Assembly: GCA_942486035.1 (NCBI GenBank)
Contig: CALNXK010000046.1
Coordinates: 2,965,001 to 3,029,000, forward strand
Length of the DNA: 64,000 nt
Reading direction: 5' to 3'
Source of the DNA: Porites lobata
Taxonomy: Eukaryota > Cnidaria > Anthozoa > Scleractinia > Poritidae
Positions 25,701-37,770 of the stretch are shown here, piece by piece. Each line of letters begins with the position of its first letter. The first letter of the stretch is position 1. The position numbers and the translations under genes were made by a program. The notes beneath the pieces were generated by a model that was not told the DNA's origin, made no database searches, and worked only from the letters and a program-made list of their open reading frames with translations.

Positions 25701-28033
25701 ATTAGATCTGCAAAAGGGACAGAGCTTATTTCTTCCTCCGTATTGGGTCATAATATAATAATTAATGATTGCCTATTAGTAGTTAACAAGGTTTTCATGT
25801 CAGTAATATTCCTCTAAGAGTCAAATGTTGTAAAGACACTATAGTTGGAAATGCTCTAGCAAACGAATTCTAGCATTTGTCGTGTTCTCTAATCTCGGTT
25901 TCACTTTATCAGCGTGATTTCACTTTCTGAATATAGACAAGTTGCTTACCGTCATGTCAGTATAGCTGTTTAGACCCTCAAGCCTTCTAATTTTGATCAA
26001 GGTCGACGCTTTTGAAAATATTTCTATTGAAGATCAGCCGCAATGGCAATAGTAATGTGAAATGTTATTCGTTCAGTTGTTTAGAATGAAATGGTAGCCT
26101 GATAGTTTAAATCGGTTTGCTCATAGTTTGTCTAGCACGATAGAGATATTAATTGAGATGCTTCTTCCGCTTCAGCTTTGTTAAACGCGTCAGACGATGG
26201 TATCGATTAGCTCTGTGTGGCAGCACTGTGACTTTTACTAATTTTTTAATTCCATCCTCACTGGTGGCTAGTGCAATGTTATATGCTAAAAGTTACCGCT
26301 GTGTTACCGGTTGGCTGTCGTTCTCAGTGTGATTACTTTATTCTATTCACATCGATCACTTCACTGAATACTTGCACATTTACACACTTTACATCACTCT
26401 GTGAATGGATGAATGAGGTCATATAAAGTAGCGTAGGTATCTATGCTCCTTTTTCGACAGTCTGATTAGGGTAGAGTCAGTCTTCCGTGAATAGCGTCTT
26501 TTACTTTCGATAGAGTACGAATGTGGTACATTAATCAAATTTACAGATGCAGAGCTCATTGATGGTTAGCAGTTTTAGTTGGCAATTTCTCTTCGAAGAT
26601 CTACGTGTCAACCTCTACTTTTTTAATCAGTTGCAAATTCTTTGTCTCAAGCCGTTTTAAGTTCCCGATAAGACCCCTTGAAATTCTGGTTAGTTTCAGG
26701 TGAATTTGGTGTTTAGTGATATGAAGTAATTAAGATTCTGTAGGTGAACCGACTTCAGTGTAGGCGAAACGACCAACATTCTTTTCTCCAGTCTTCTACT
26801 TTAGCTAAAGTTTGCAATTTTCTGAGTTCTCTAATGAGGCTCTATATTGTTGCATGGACAGCGCATCATGACTACAAGCAGGACTTCTGAAGCCGAGCTT
26901 TAAACGCCCTTGAACTCAAAGCACATCACCTCCGTTCAGAAACAAATGGAGTCAGCTGAGTATCATAAGTTGATTCTTCATCGTTTGTCTCATGAACAGC
27001 GTAAGGAAACGAAATTCTTGAGTCTCGAGAAGTACAAATTCAAAACAGATTGCTTTCACAGACGGAATGCTATTCAAGACATAAGAAAAACTCTACTGAA
27101 GATAAAATCCTTTAGGACTAAAAACATACGAAGGGGTGCTATTGTTCCTATTGCTAACGTAACATTACACAAGTATTCTGAAAAATGCACTTGCCCATGA
27201 CAAAGGTATCGGCTAAGAAGAGTCATATAGAGGATTTCCACCGTTCTGCTAGAGCATGATAATTATCACATCTCCAAGGAAATAAAGAAAGATCGTTCCA
27301 TTGAATTTACGCCCTTGTAGCTCATATATATTCAACGGTTTTAAGAACCGATACATGTCGTCTCGTCTTTTATACCTAAAGATGTCTATAACAACTGGTG
27401 ATGTTATTTTAAATGTTCAGTTCATAAGATATTTACTGCAGATATACCTTGAAAGAAAAAACATAAACTGCTTTATTACAAAGCGCACAGGAAAACATAA
27501 ATTACTTTCATGACTATTCAAAACCACTAAGATGATTTGTCTGACAGAAGAAAATATTTCTCAAGATTATTCTTGAACCAATTATCTTCTCGGGGAAAAT
27601 TCCAGAAAAAGATTAGTATTAGTATAAAACTTATCCCTTGTAGAAACATGACTGTAAAGTCTACAAATGTGGTTGTGTACAGACTTGCAATTGAAGTTGA
27701 CAGAGGCGTTGTTATTCAACGGGAGGACGGTATGTTATGATCTAGATTTTAATGCTTGCTCTAGACAATTATTCATCAGTAATTTGTCTGTTAAAATTGT
27801 CCGACACTCGTCTATTGCCACAAGTACATCCAAAACAAAGAAATTAGGCGTTCTCTTGAAGATTCCCTACTAAATTGGAGTTTTTTCTTTTTCACTCTGC
27901 AATTTGAAGAACAAATTCTCTTTTTGCCTTCAAAGAAAGTACACCGAAATCCCTTCAGCATATATTTACTTCAGTATTTCCAAATTTTGAACAAAGTCAC
28001 AGTCACTGTGATTGAGAAGACTGCCTTTGTAGC
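22702..28033. other. Gene desert
   Basis: Several frames of 90-130 codons occur (23442-24105 on -, 24772-25134 on -, 26910-27200 on +), but I found no domain, coherent splice pattern or repeat-family match. A transposon remnant between 23.4 and 24.3 kb is possible but not shown. Confidence 0.4.
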
Positions 28034-28153
28034 ATGAAATCTGCGGCAGAGAAAGAAGTGGAAGAGAGGAGGAGGAGCAAGCAAGCCAATGATCAGGAAC
28101 GACTTGAACTAGCTCGCGTATTCTGGAAGTGTATACTTTCAAAATTAATATAG
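28034..28153 (+). other. Short charged open frame, possible orphan exon
   Basis: ATG 28034 to TAG 28151 encodes 39 residues beginning with a highly charged, helix-prone stretch (EKEVEERRRSKQANDQERLE). GCCTTTGTAG just before the ATG could be a splice acceptor, and GTATTC after the LAR codons a weak donor. No partner exon was found, so this may be chance. Confidence 0.15.
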
Positions 28154-28222
28154 TATTCCTGAATTCGGAGACTTAGAGCAAGTGTTTTCTATGGAATAAT
28201 TAAGCTCGTAGCTGGGTTCCAT

Positions 28223-28625
28223 TCCGGGGGGGGGGAGACTTCAAGGCAAAGGGATGGGGATGTTTGCCGGACTATTAGAAATAAACCGCAAAGGAGACCA
28301 CTCTGGGCCTGGCTTCTCAGAGGCCTCATTTAACCCCTTTAAGAAGACTATGCATAGACATACTGATGCAGCCGTCAAATGCCAGAGCTAGTGAATTTAA
28401 TTGCACAACCGATTTTGTACGGACTGCTGTCTTCAAAACACTATGGCGACGTTTGATTCTTAAATTTTATAGATGTTTCTTTGCACGGAACCCTAGGTAA
28501 TCCCTGCATGTATGGATAAACTTTTGCTTTTCGTCCTCAAAACCTCAGGGGAGACCAAAATCTGTAGTTAACACCCCATAAAAGAGCTACCAGTGCCCAT
28601 TTCTCTTTTATGGGAGTCCCCCGGA
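28223..28625. mobile_element. hAT-like MITE, family 2, copy 1
   Basis: Ends TCCGGGGG and CCCCCGGA, flanked by GTTCCAT at 28216-28222 and 28626-28632 (7 exact bases; the eighth differs, G against A, on the outer side). Terminal GGGAGTCCCCC sequence resembles the 45611-45924 element. Confidence 0.7.
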
Positions 28626-28632
28626 GTTCCAT

Positions 28633-29890
28633 GACTAGGTTTTTTTTTCTAGCTGATTTATATTGCAAGATCTCTGCATGGGGCTTATGGCAAGGCACAA
28701 TAAGCGCAGTGTTTGGTTACTTCACAAGTTGTTTACTCTATCTCCTACTTTGCATGGTCATACTTGCTATCTTGCTGCGCTAACCTTTAAACACGTTTTA
28801 TCTCTAATTCCTCATTTCGAGATGTTATTCTTGTCAAATTCGACCTACTCGTTACATTTTAGAACGTTACTTTCTCTCACAGACCACACCACACGCAAAC
28901 ATTCCCGCCTTTGCAGACCGCGTGCAGCTCCTTTTCCCGCCATGTTGCAGGTGTAAAGCGAATGTCAAAGGAAGACGAAAAAACTGCGCAGTTAGTTTGA
29001 GTGCATAAATTTCCTTTTTTAATAGATATAGAGCATTTATTTATAACCAGTTCGAGACACTAGGATAAATAATACAAAGTTTCCAGAAAATGTGAAATGA
29101 CTAGAAAGCGAAGTAAGGACTTCTTTACCTAATCTGACAAACTTAAAAAGGTCAATAACGCACGCATGAATGACCTCATTGAAAAGATAAATCCCCATAA
29201 AAAGTCAATATATTTAAGTTATTTCCCACAACTGCACGTAAAAAAGTCTTTAAAGCATTGATTATACAATATTTTTTTTCTAGCCTCCAACCCAAAGCAA
29301 TTGGAAATTAAGAATATTCTGGCTAAATTTTTGGCCTTATTAATGCATCATCTCCCTAGTTTTGTCAAATTTCCTTGTTGTTTTCTTTTCTTGGTAGCCT
29401 ATGTTTAAAAGAATTTAATGGCGTGTCAGATTTTCATACTTTTCGATGCATTTTTGCTCACCAAAAATTTAGAAAAAATTCGCGTACTGTTTACTAAGAG
29501 TACAAGCGATCAAGATCTAGTTTTCATAATACTTTCAATCCCCTGCCAAACAAACAAATGCTAATTAATCGCGGATCAGTAATACCTTTGATGTCCCCCA
29601 AACCATTAAAAGAACGTTTTGCAGCTATTTAAGGTTGAAAGTTGGTCTTGCAAATTTTGGTGACTTTATGCAAAGATAAACAAATCCTTATTAGGTCGTG
29701 TTTCTTTTGTTTGTTTTGCATACTCAAAATTGGGCTCATAAGTTGCTTTACTATTTTTTTCTCGTCTTAATTCTTTACGAACACCCAAAGAATAATATCG
29801 TTGGCATTGAAGTATCACTGTGACAACTCGCTCTTTAAGACCTTATATCAACATTTCTCGAAACTGTTAACGTTACATTTCCTGTGCCAC
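28633..29890. other. No gene seen
   Basis: A 97-codon frame at 28663-28956 lacks motifs. Otherwise AT-rich sequence with nothing recognised. Confidence 0.4.
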
Positions 29891-29896
29891 AAGGGA

Positions 29897-30099
29897 GAGG
29901 GTCTCCAATAAGTTTTTCGGGATGCGGGATTTCCCTTATTTGAGGCTTGGGATTCGGGATTTTAAAGCGAAATCGGGGCGAGATTCGGGATTGAAAGTAT
30001 GCGCGGGAGGTGGGATGCCAAAATTAACCTTCGGCATTACGGGATTGCCCGAATTTTTGGTCGGGATTACGGGATAGAAAAACCCTATTGAGGACCCTC
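29897..30099. mobile_element. CGGGATT-rich inverted-repeat element
   Basis: AAGGGAGA occurs at 29891-29898 and 30100-30107, a probable 6- to 8-bp target duplication. The ends GAGGGTCTCCAATAAG and CTATTGAGGACCCTC are inverted copies. The interior has many near-copies of CGGGATT (for example GGGATTCGGGATT), a low-complexity filler. Confidence 0.75.
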
Positions 30100-30107
30100 A
30101 AGGGAGA

Positions 30108-31958
30108 ACTCGGATCAGTCTTTTGATTGTTATTCTCCTGGTCATTCTCATTTCTCCTCTCTTGATCATGGAATGTTAGCTTATTCTTTATCAGAGGCTT
30201 AATGTATGGTTAAGCTGTGCTGAAAGGAGGAGTTCAGATTCTACGGTCATGATCACAACGTTATGATTTAAGTTAATTAGATTTTCTTTAAAACAAATAA
30301 CGCCTTGATCTCTCGTAGCACTAAAAAATTTAAGGATTCTAGTCTTATAGAGAAGGAATATGCCTTTTTAGCTTTTAAATAAGCCTCAAAAGGATTTGCT
30401 AGGATTTTCCGAAACGAGGAAAGGCTTGTAAAGGCGGGATTACTGTGAATTCTTTCATCTCGTCCTGCCCTGAGTGTTGTCCATAAAAGACCTGAATATG
30501 ACGCCGGCGAATGACATGAAAATCAGTAAATTATATCAAAGGCCTTTCCTAGAGGACTGAAAAGTTCTCGTAGTGCACTCATCTGTAGAAATGAGGTCAT
30601 TCACTCATGTTTCTCCCCAGCTATCGCTTATGAGTACCAGAGTCAACCTTTGGTTCGTAAACAGGGTTTCTACGCATTGCTCCTTGCATAGTGGTATCAG
30701 CAACTGAGCTGGAAAATGATTGATAAAGCTGCTGCTTTTCGCCGTAGACTGTTATAGAACATTCTTTATTTTGGAATATATATTCATTGTATTTGGTTTA
30801 TTTTACATAATGCGATGGTGTCCACTAATTATGAATGTTGTAATCTCCTCTTTAGTGTGACCATTACATAGCTGCCACGCCCTTTATGAAAGCCTCGTAA
30901 AAAATCGAGCTGAACTTAACCGTTCCATCTTCTCTGAGTCTTGTGCGCTCTTGATGAAACTCCTGTCATGATAATGAATTAAATTTATCATGCGAAAAAT
31001 GCGCTTTGTAGGAACAGTAAAAGATATACTGAGTCAAAATATCTGCCATTATTAGCAATCGTGCAACGGGACTAAAATTTTTGTGAATTAAATTGCAGGC
31101 GGTCTGTAAGTCTCAGTTGCATTGGTTTTAACATTAAGGTGGGGATAAATAAAGGAATTCAGAATTCTGCCTATAACTGGGTCTCTGAGATTTGACGAAA
31201 TTTCTGGGTAATAGCCAAATACAATAATGTCAACGTTCACGTTGTTTTACTGTGTGCTTTGATCACCCTACTTGACAAGAACGCTTTCTACTACGTTCTA
31301 AACTAGCAGTAATCAGGTATAAGTGAGTGCGTTTGAAATTGCGATTTGTAGATGACTGATGAATGTCACCAAAGTGTGGAAGTTTGCACAATTTAGTGAA
31401 ATTTTATGTAGGGAACGGGTTTGAAAAAGCAGCGTTCTTTATCAGCAGTTTCTTCAAAGCTTTCGTAGCTTTTTTAATAAACATTAACTCGAGTGAAATT
31501 AGAATATTCAACGATGTAGTAAAATACAGTAGCTCTTGGAGTACAAGAAAATGCAATATTATTTTTATTGCCCGAAAGAACAGAAGACAGCACACAGCAT
31601 TTCGTAATTTTAAATAGCTCTTTAAGGGCGCACAAGACCTCTGATTGTCGAGATTTACCCGCAATTGGTTTACCATATGTAACTCGCTCTGTAGTGAATT
31701 CGCAGACAGTCTGCTGATTACTTGCCATAGTTTTGCAAATCAACAGTAGGCCAGCAGATTTTCGTTGTCGTCCCGGAATTGTAAATCAGCCCCCAATTTG
31801 CCCCGTAGCATTTCTAAACCGGCTGATGAGGTGACATTCGGTAAAGAAATATCAAAACATTCTCTTTTGTCGAAACGCCATGCGACCTAACGGGACAACT
31901 GGCTCTAGGATCGAGAGGTCTTAGGAAGCGAGTGGTGTATGACGTATTTCCGTATCCA
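30108..31958. other. No gene seen
   Basis: Open frames on both strands at 31363-31743 overlap one another and have no motif. Nothing else was recognised. Confidence 0.4.
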
Positions 31959-31967
31959 GTATTTGAA

Positions 31968-32472
31968 TAGCCTCCTACGCAGGCGCTTTAAGATCATCTT
32001 AGGGGAGTTCGTACTTCGTCCCTACCGACAAACGCCTATTCAACCTAGAACAACATTCCAAACTTAGCCCAGCCAATCACATTGTGCCTTTCAAACTCTT
32101 GACGGTTTACCTTGACCCCAGGGTAACCCAAAAATTACTCGATCCGCATGAAACACTAGGAAGGCTTTTAGACTCAGAGCGGCAAAAGTAAGATTTAGTA
32201 AGATTTTAGAATACCACGTGCACTGCATAACCAGTTAGCGAAGGAAAGAAAAGAAGGAAAAAGGTAACTCTAGGGTCTCGTTTTTACACTATCACGAGCT
32301 TATGAGTCGTGTTTCCTAGCCTGTCTACACTTTATTTCAAAACTGTTGCCGATTATTGGTCACTTACCAGGCGAATAAAACAATGGGAAAGGAATGTTCC
32401 TCTCGGTTGAACAGGCGTTTTTAAGGTGGGACGAAATACGAGCTCCCCTAAAAACGCCTGCGTGTGAGGCTA
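31968..32472. mobile_element. 505-bp Mutator-like element with ~85-bp ends and perfect 9-bp duplication
   Basis: GTATTTGAA flanks both sides (31959-31967 and 32473-32481). The ends begin TAGCCTC and share ACGCAGGCG, TTAGGGGAG and GGAATGTT blocks in inverted order. The interior (about 330 bp) has no supported reading frame, so it is non-autonomous. Confidence 0.9.
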
Positions 32473-32481
32473 GTATTTGAA

Positions 32482-32687
32482 CCAAACACCAATCTTTCCA
32501 GTAATTGCTAGTACCCAGGGTTCTCGCGCGTTGAGTTTAGGTTGCGTTCTCCTAGCGTCGAACGCAATAAAAAGAACCACGTGAAAGCACCGTTGTAAAT
32601 AGAATTCATTTGACTGGTAACATCGTAGGATTTAAAAAGACTAAAAGAGTACCGTCTGAAATTACTGCTGCCGTTGAAAAGGATTGC

Positions 32688-32730
<43 letters not shown>

Positions 32731-35700
32731 TCAAAACTGCCAATAGATAAAGTCCGAAATCTGGGAAATGAAAGGAGGTAAATATACAAAGACCCTCGCC
32801 AAGATTTAAGTCAGAGGAATATTTCGTATACGAGATATCCGAAGAAATGTTTTTACCAAATTAAAAGAGATTTGTATGGAGACACCATGCTGGTGCCCAT
32901 CCGAATGAGCATCAATATGGCGGACGGAAACCAACAGAAACATGTGTTACCGAGTTTTGCTACAAAAGCGTGAATTGATTCAATCCTCTGGTGTAAATGA
33001 CGTTAATTAGTTAATTAATTAAACACTTTTATAGCGCTCACATCCACTAGTTGTTCGTGGCGCTCTACAAGCCCAAAATAATAATTTTATAGTAATAAAT
33101 GCATGAAATAATATATAGATTTGGCCAGGGCTGAAAAGGAAGCCCTCGATAATATTTAAAGTTTGTTCAAACAAAATATAAAATCGTGAAATGCTAAGCG
33201 GCGAAGGCAACGAGAACGGTGAAAAAACAACAATAGGTCTAATTAGCAAAAAAACAACTTTGCACGTGCAGCACACTTTTTTTTTGTACATTTCTTTGCC
33301 GTTGTTTCGCACGACTACAACGTGAAACTTCCAGAAACTTCTTAGTTGCACGTTTTTTTGGAGAAAATGTCGTACGTGTTCTTGTTCATTTTTAAACATT
33401 AAACTCTTATAATAAGTTAATAAATATACGTTATTGTGACGTCATTAAGACGCATTTTGTTACGAAAAACGCGTCATACCACCACATACCCTACGCAAAA
33501 AACGACAATTTTGATTTTATGCAATGTTGCCCTTGCTCCTGTGCCAATACATTCATTTGTTCTCGAGTTTAAAATACCCCTTATTTTGACCATACATGGC
33601 CATTTGGCGGGAAATTTAAATTTTTGTAATTAACTGTAACTTAACGACTTTTTATCCGATTTTTACCAGAAATCATAGAATTCTATACATAAAACTAATT
33701 TAAAATTTATACCATTTCTTTCCTGATTTTTTTTTTCTGATGCCAAATTTGGACATTATTTAGGACGTCACAATAGCAGTTACACGGGATGAAATAAAAA
33801 CCAATCAACAGGTAACTCATCAACCTACTTCCCTGCCAAGTTTCGTCACATTCGATGCATTCTACTTCTGTCTATTTCCAGCTGTATTTCTCAAAACTCT
33901 CGGTTTTGAGAGGTATGGGAGGAAAAGCCCTAGCAACCGACCACCGTGAAACTGCAAAAACCAGGTCCCATGTTCTCAAAACCACTCTTTCTAAACATTA
34001 CAATAGCTTACAACCTGCTTATATCTGAAAATATTTCGGAATTTTATAAATGAAAGGCCAAGACAACCTTCAAAACACCTCAGTTAATATTCTTGAAGTC
34101 ATACAGAAGTTAATATTTACATCAACTTTTGGACTAAATGTCCACTTTTCAATGACCGTCAACCGTCAAAAGTTCTAAAATCAGAAACCGTCAGCCGTCA
34201 AAAGTAGAATTTATAAAAAATTAACCGTCAACCGTCAAAGCTACCACCCCAATGCAATGACAGCCTCCTTATTGAGTATGTAGTTCGTTTCAAGTCTGTT
34301 GACAAAATCCTACGGTGTTTCATTCAACCAAAACCTCTTCGGTATACCTTTAACATGGTATTATTTGTTTTTCAGTACTTAGATGGTGAAAGTTTGGAAA
34401 TTTTCTTCTGTCATCTTTTGTTCGGGGCCTCTTTTCTGGCCTTTGGGTGTGCCCTGAGACATTTATTTCAAGACCTGTCTATACGTTGGCTTGATCCGGT
34501 CTTTAGTGGCTTATCTTTTAAGGTTGTCTGGAGACCTTTCGGTAATCAAAGCGTTAACCTTTCACCCTTAAGAATGCCTCAAGTTAAAATACTAGAAAAA
34601 TCCAAAATTTCAGTTGGGAAAAAAGATCTGATCTATTGAAAAACACAACAAAAAAGGTACCGCTAAAGAGTCTTCGGCCACAGACTCAACATTAAAATAA
34701 CATTTCTTGTCGTGATAGTTGATTTTAGTAGTAAATTAGCTGAAATCGTTCAAGTTTATACTCCCTATGAATTAGACTCTCATAATAGTTCCGAAGAAAT
34801 CTCCGTCGCAAACGTTCCCTCCCTTGCTTCCAAGAACTGGACCCCTCGGTGCTAATAGTAGCCACAAAATGCAGTTGCCCCGCAAGTTTTAAGTTAAAGA
34901 CTCTCACTTCTTGTTTAATTTCATCACATTGGACATGAATGAACAATTACTTGGGTAATGTGGGATAAAGATTTGAGCTACGATAATCATGATCGATCGA
35001 TTAGTAAATGTGATCAGCTCTTGCCTGAGGCTGATAACAATTTTCAGATCATGATAATTCTGGAAATTACACAGTGAACCGATCTCATAATTGGTTTATC
35101 CTTAATGCTGTGAAATAATTTGCATTTTTCTCTAGTAAAACACAATTTTAATATTTTCAGGTTATACCTCGTTGAACTACAGAACCAAGGCTTACAGTTG
35201 CGACCGAAAGTTATGAAAGTATCATTTATAGGAAATACTAATAACTTCTTTAGACTTAGCCCACGTTTGAGTTTAGAATACCTCAAGACTTTGCCCTTTG
35301 CAGAAAAAAAGAAAACTGGACAAGCTGACCAGCTTGTGTCAGTGAGTGGTACCGTTCAGTATGAGAAATTCGGCTCTGTTTCAAATGACCGACTGATCTG
35401 ACACGATCATCTACTGCCTGTGCGTTTGATACTTTTATGCGTTGAGTCAAGAGAGGATAATCTCTTGGTTGTGTGAATCTAAGCACTTCAATATAGGTTT
35501 TCTATAGCAAGGAGTTGTGAGTTCATCTTTATTGTATCTTTTTAGAACCGCCGCGGGAAGACTGACATACACTTTTTATTGAAATCGTTTTGCAGCCTGA
35601 AATAATTTCCCATAAAAATCCTTATGTAGACAGGTAGATACATGCAGACAAATGATAAATATAACTATATCATCATCCTGTACTGTTTCGTTTACACTTG

Positions 35701-37058
35701 TTCGGCATTCCGGTTCAAAGGTGGGATAGCGGTAAACAGTAAAGCAGTTACCGATCTTTAGGTCATCTGCTAATACGACGCATACATCCTTGCAGCCAAA
35801 CCTCTCTGTCTTGTCCCCGCCATGTCCATGGTTACGCTCAGTTCAGTCTACAAAATGTTAGTAAATTCCTTATACCTAAAATTATTCATTTTCAATAGGG
35901 TCGGCCAGTTAAAATCATACCAATGTTATATTGCTTTTAATCAATGCAGACACAAAAAGCAGTCCAGTAAATCTGAAAGTCACTGGTGAAATACGTAGTT
36001 ACAGCCGTTTACACGAGATACGCGCCATCCCTCGCGTGTCTTTGATCCTCCACGTTAAGCACGTTGCACAGGGAAAATAAAACGTAACAATTCAAGAAAT
36101 AACTTGTGAGGATCTAATCTTAAAACACTTGGAATTCATGACTGAGTTGGGAATTAATCGTATGGTAATAGTTAGAAGTTAATCCTTTCCGGTCTTTTCA
36201 AATATTCTGCTATATATTGGCAGCCTAATTCCGCAACTAATAGTTTTAATTTTTAAATAAGGAGACTTCTGTTCAAATGACGTCTCATCGTTACGTTCGT
36301 CAGCCACAATCATTATCCTTGCGACAAAAAAAGCTCCTTGCCGGAAAAGCTTTGTTTACAAACTAAAGAAGAAAGGATATTTTTAACTGATCAGCAAACT
36401 CGAGCTTTCAGACGTCGAAGTGACAAGGTTCGCTCGCGGGCACAAATTACGTTGTGCGGTTCGCAAGGCCTTAGCGTAACATTTGTGACCTAAAAGCCAA
36501 AAGCTGATAAAGTTGTTCAGGGATTTCACAAAAAGGAACATCAACTTACGTTAAATTTTGTAAACAACGCGAGTTCTCCTCTCGATAATGGTGAGTTTTG
36601 CGTAATTAGCTAACGAATTGAATTGTTTGCTTTGCTTGTAAACAGTGTAAAGTAATGATTTTCTTTGACCAGTGAGTCACATACAATTAATTACAACTAC
36701 TACTATCAAATGGAAACAAAGTAACAAGGTGTTTAGCCGCGAGACGTGATGTCTGTGATGGAAGCCTGGCGCGCTAATTGCCGCTTTGGTTTAGAGTATC
36801 GCTACTCGTGTAAATGGAATGGAGTGGGCTTGAAATATGGAGAAACTGTGTTCGAACAATGGTTGAAACTTGAGTTAATTAACTGTAACAGGGTGAAAAC
36901 TGCCCTCGTTTATCTCTAACGAAACAAACGCACCACATTTATTTGTGGAATTTTGGCGAGGGGCAGACTTGATTATTGACGGCATGCCGTTTTCCTGTCA
37001 GTATTAAATCCCTTTAATTGATGATTAATTGTGCGTTTTTTCTTCTTATCTCGTGCAG
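32482..37058. other. Non-coding stretch upstream of the gene, with dispersed repeats
   Basis: A block at about 33190-33370 (containing TTTGCACGTGCAGCACAC and CGTGAAACTTCCAGAAACTT) looks like a common coral dispersed repeat. Just before it is a repeat-tail-like TTATAGCGCTCACATCC. At 34155-34240, AACCGTCAACCGTCAAA-type units repeat. Bases 36250-37058 probably include the promoter, but no core element stands out. Confidence 0.4.
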
Positions 37059-37298
37059 ATCGCTTCAGAAGTTTATCTCGTAGCTTCACGATGATTCATT
37101 CCGATCAGATGAACGCTGCCCGTACGTGCTGAGATTTTAGAATTCCTCCGAATGAATGAAAACTAATATAATGAAGTTGGTTATCGCGGCGCCAAGACTT
37201 CGGATATTTCCACAGATGTAAGCGAAACTGATTTATTGTCGCTTCCGATCGGCGAATTGTTCTTTGGGTGTTCTTAATTGCTGCGTTTACGAGAGAAA
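37059..37298 (+). promoter_or_regulatory. Probable 5' UTR with upstream ORFs, behind a strong splice acceptor
   Basis: A pyrimidine-rich tract and CAG at ~37032-37058 make a good splice acceptor, so the segment up to the start ATG may be the distal part of a spliced 5' UTR. It holds upstream ATGs, including one at 37171 opening a 16-codon frame that ends at TAA 37219, and another short frame near 37090. A possible donor (GTGAGT) at 36591 could mark the end of a first non-coding exon. No convincing TATA box or CpG island was seen. The transcription start cannot be placed from sequence alone. Confidence 0.35.
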
Positions 37299-37770
37299 AT
37301 GGCTTGTTCCTGGCCTCGATTTAAGACCGTTTTGTTACTGTCTTTACTGACAATTCCGAAGCTATCAAAACCTTGTATTCGAATTCTACCCGAAGAGGGT
37401 GGTTGGAAGCAAATGAGCGTAGGGGAGCGTGCTAAACTTGTGAAAGTCGTTTTCATCGGAAAAGTGATCAATCTTTACACGGTAGATAAACTCTCGGGAA
37501 CTTATGCCGCGGATTTTGAAATATGGAGGATTTTAAAAGGGAGAAAGATCGTGGACGAAGTCTTCGAAATGCATCGCTCTTCACTTGTCAAAGTGTATGG
37601 GTTTGGAGAGAAGAGACTGTGTTATTCGCCTGTCAAGCCGGGAGATGTTCATATGGTGTTCATGGTCTACGAACCGGCTTCTCGTTCCTTGGTGGCGCGA
37701 TACGACGATATATTCGGGGCGACAGCTGCTCCTACAGCCGCCAACGAGAACGAAGTGCTGCAGGCATTAG
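37299..37770 (+). CDS. Exon 1: signal peptide and NtA-like (agrin N-terminal) domain
   Basis: The start ATG at 37299 has a good context (A at -3, G at +4) and an in-frame TAA at 37275, so it is the first possible start unless a coding exon is spliced on upstream. Residues 11-19 form a hydrophobic core (VLLLSLLTI), with probable cleavage shortly before Cys26. Residues ~43-125 match the NtA pattern of vertebrate agrin: an ERA..VV..G.V start, then EIWRILKGRK at 74-83 (agrin has VWRYLKGK), GFG at 101-103, Cys108, and a GD before a V/F-rich strand. Cys26 and Cys108 are the only mature cysteines and could form the disulfide linking the N-terminus to the OB fold. A low-complexity ATAAPTAANE hinge follows (141-150). 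The exon ends in phase 1 at a GTATGT donor. A more general NTR/TIMP-like fold is the alternative reading. Confidence 0.85.

Noticed and set aside
26910..27740. Run of + strand frames (96, 70 and 67 codons)
   Set aside because: Lys/Arg-rich but without motifs, in different frames and without coherent splice sites; most likely AT-rich chance frames.
33019..33399. 126-codon - strand frame
   Set aside because: It overlaps a dispersed repeat (about 33190-33370) and a repeat tail; composition is Phe/Leu/Lys-rich and motif-free.
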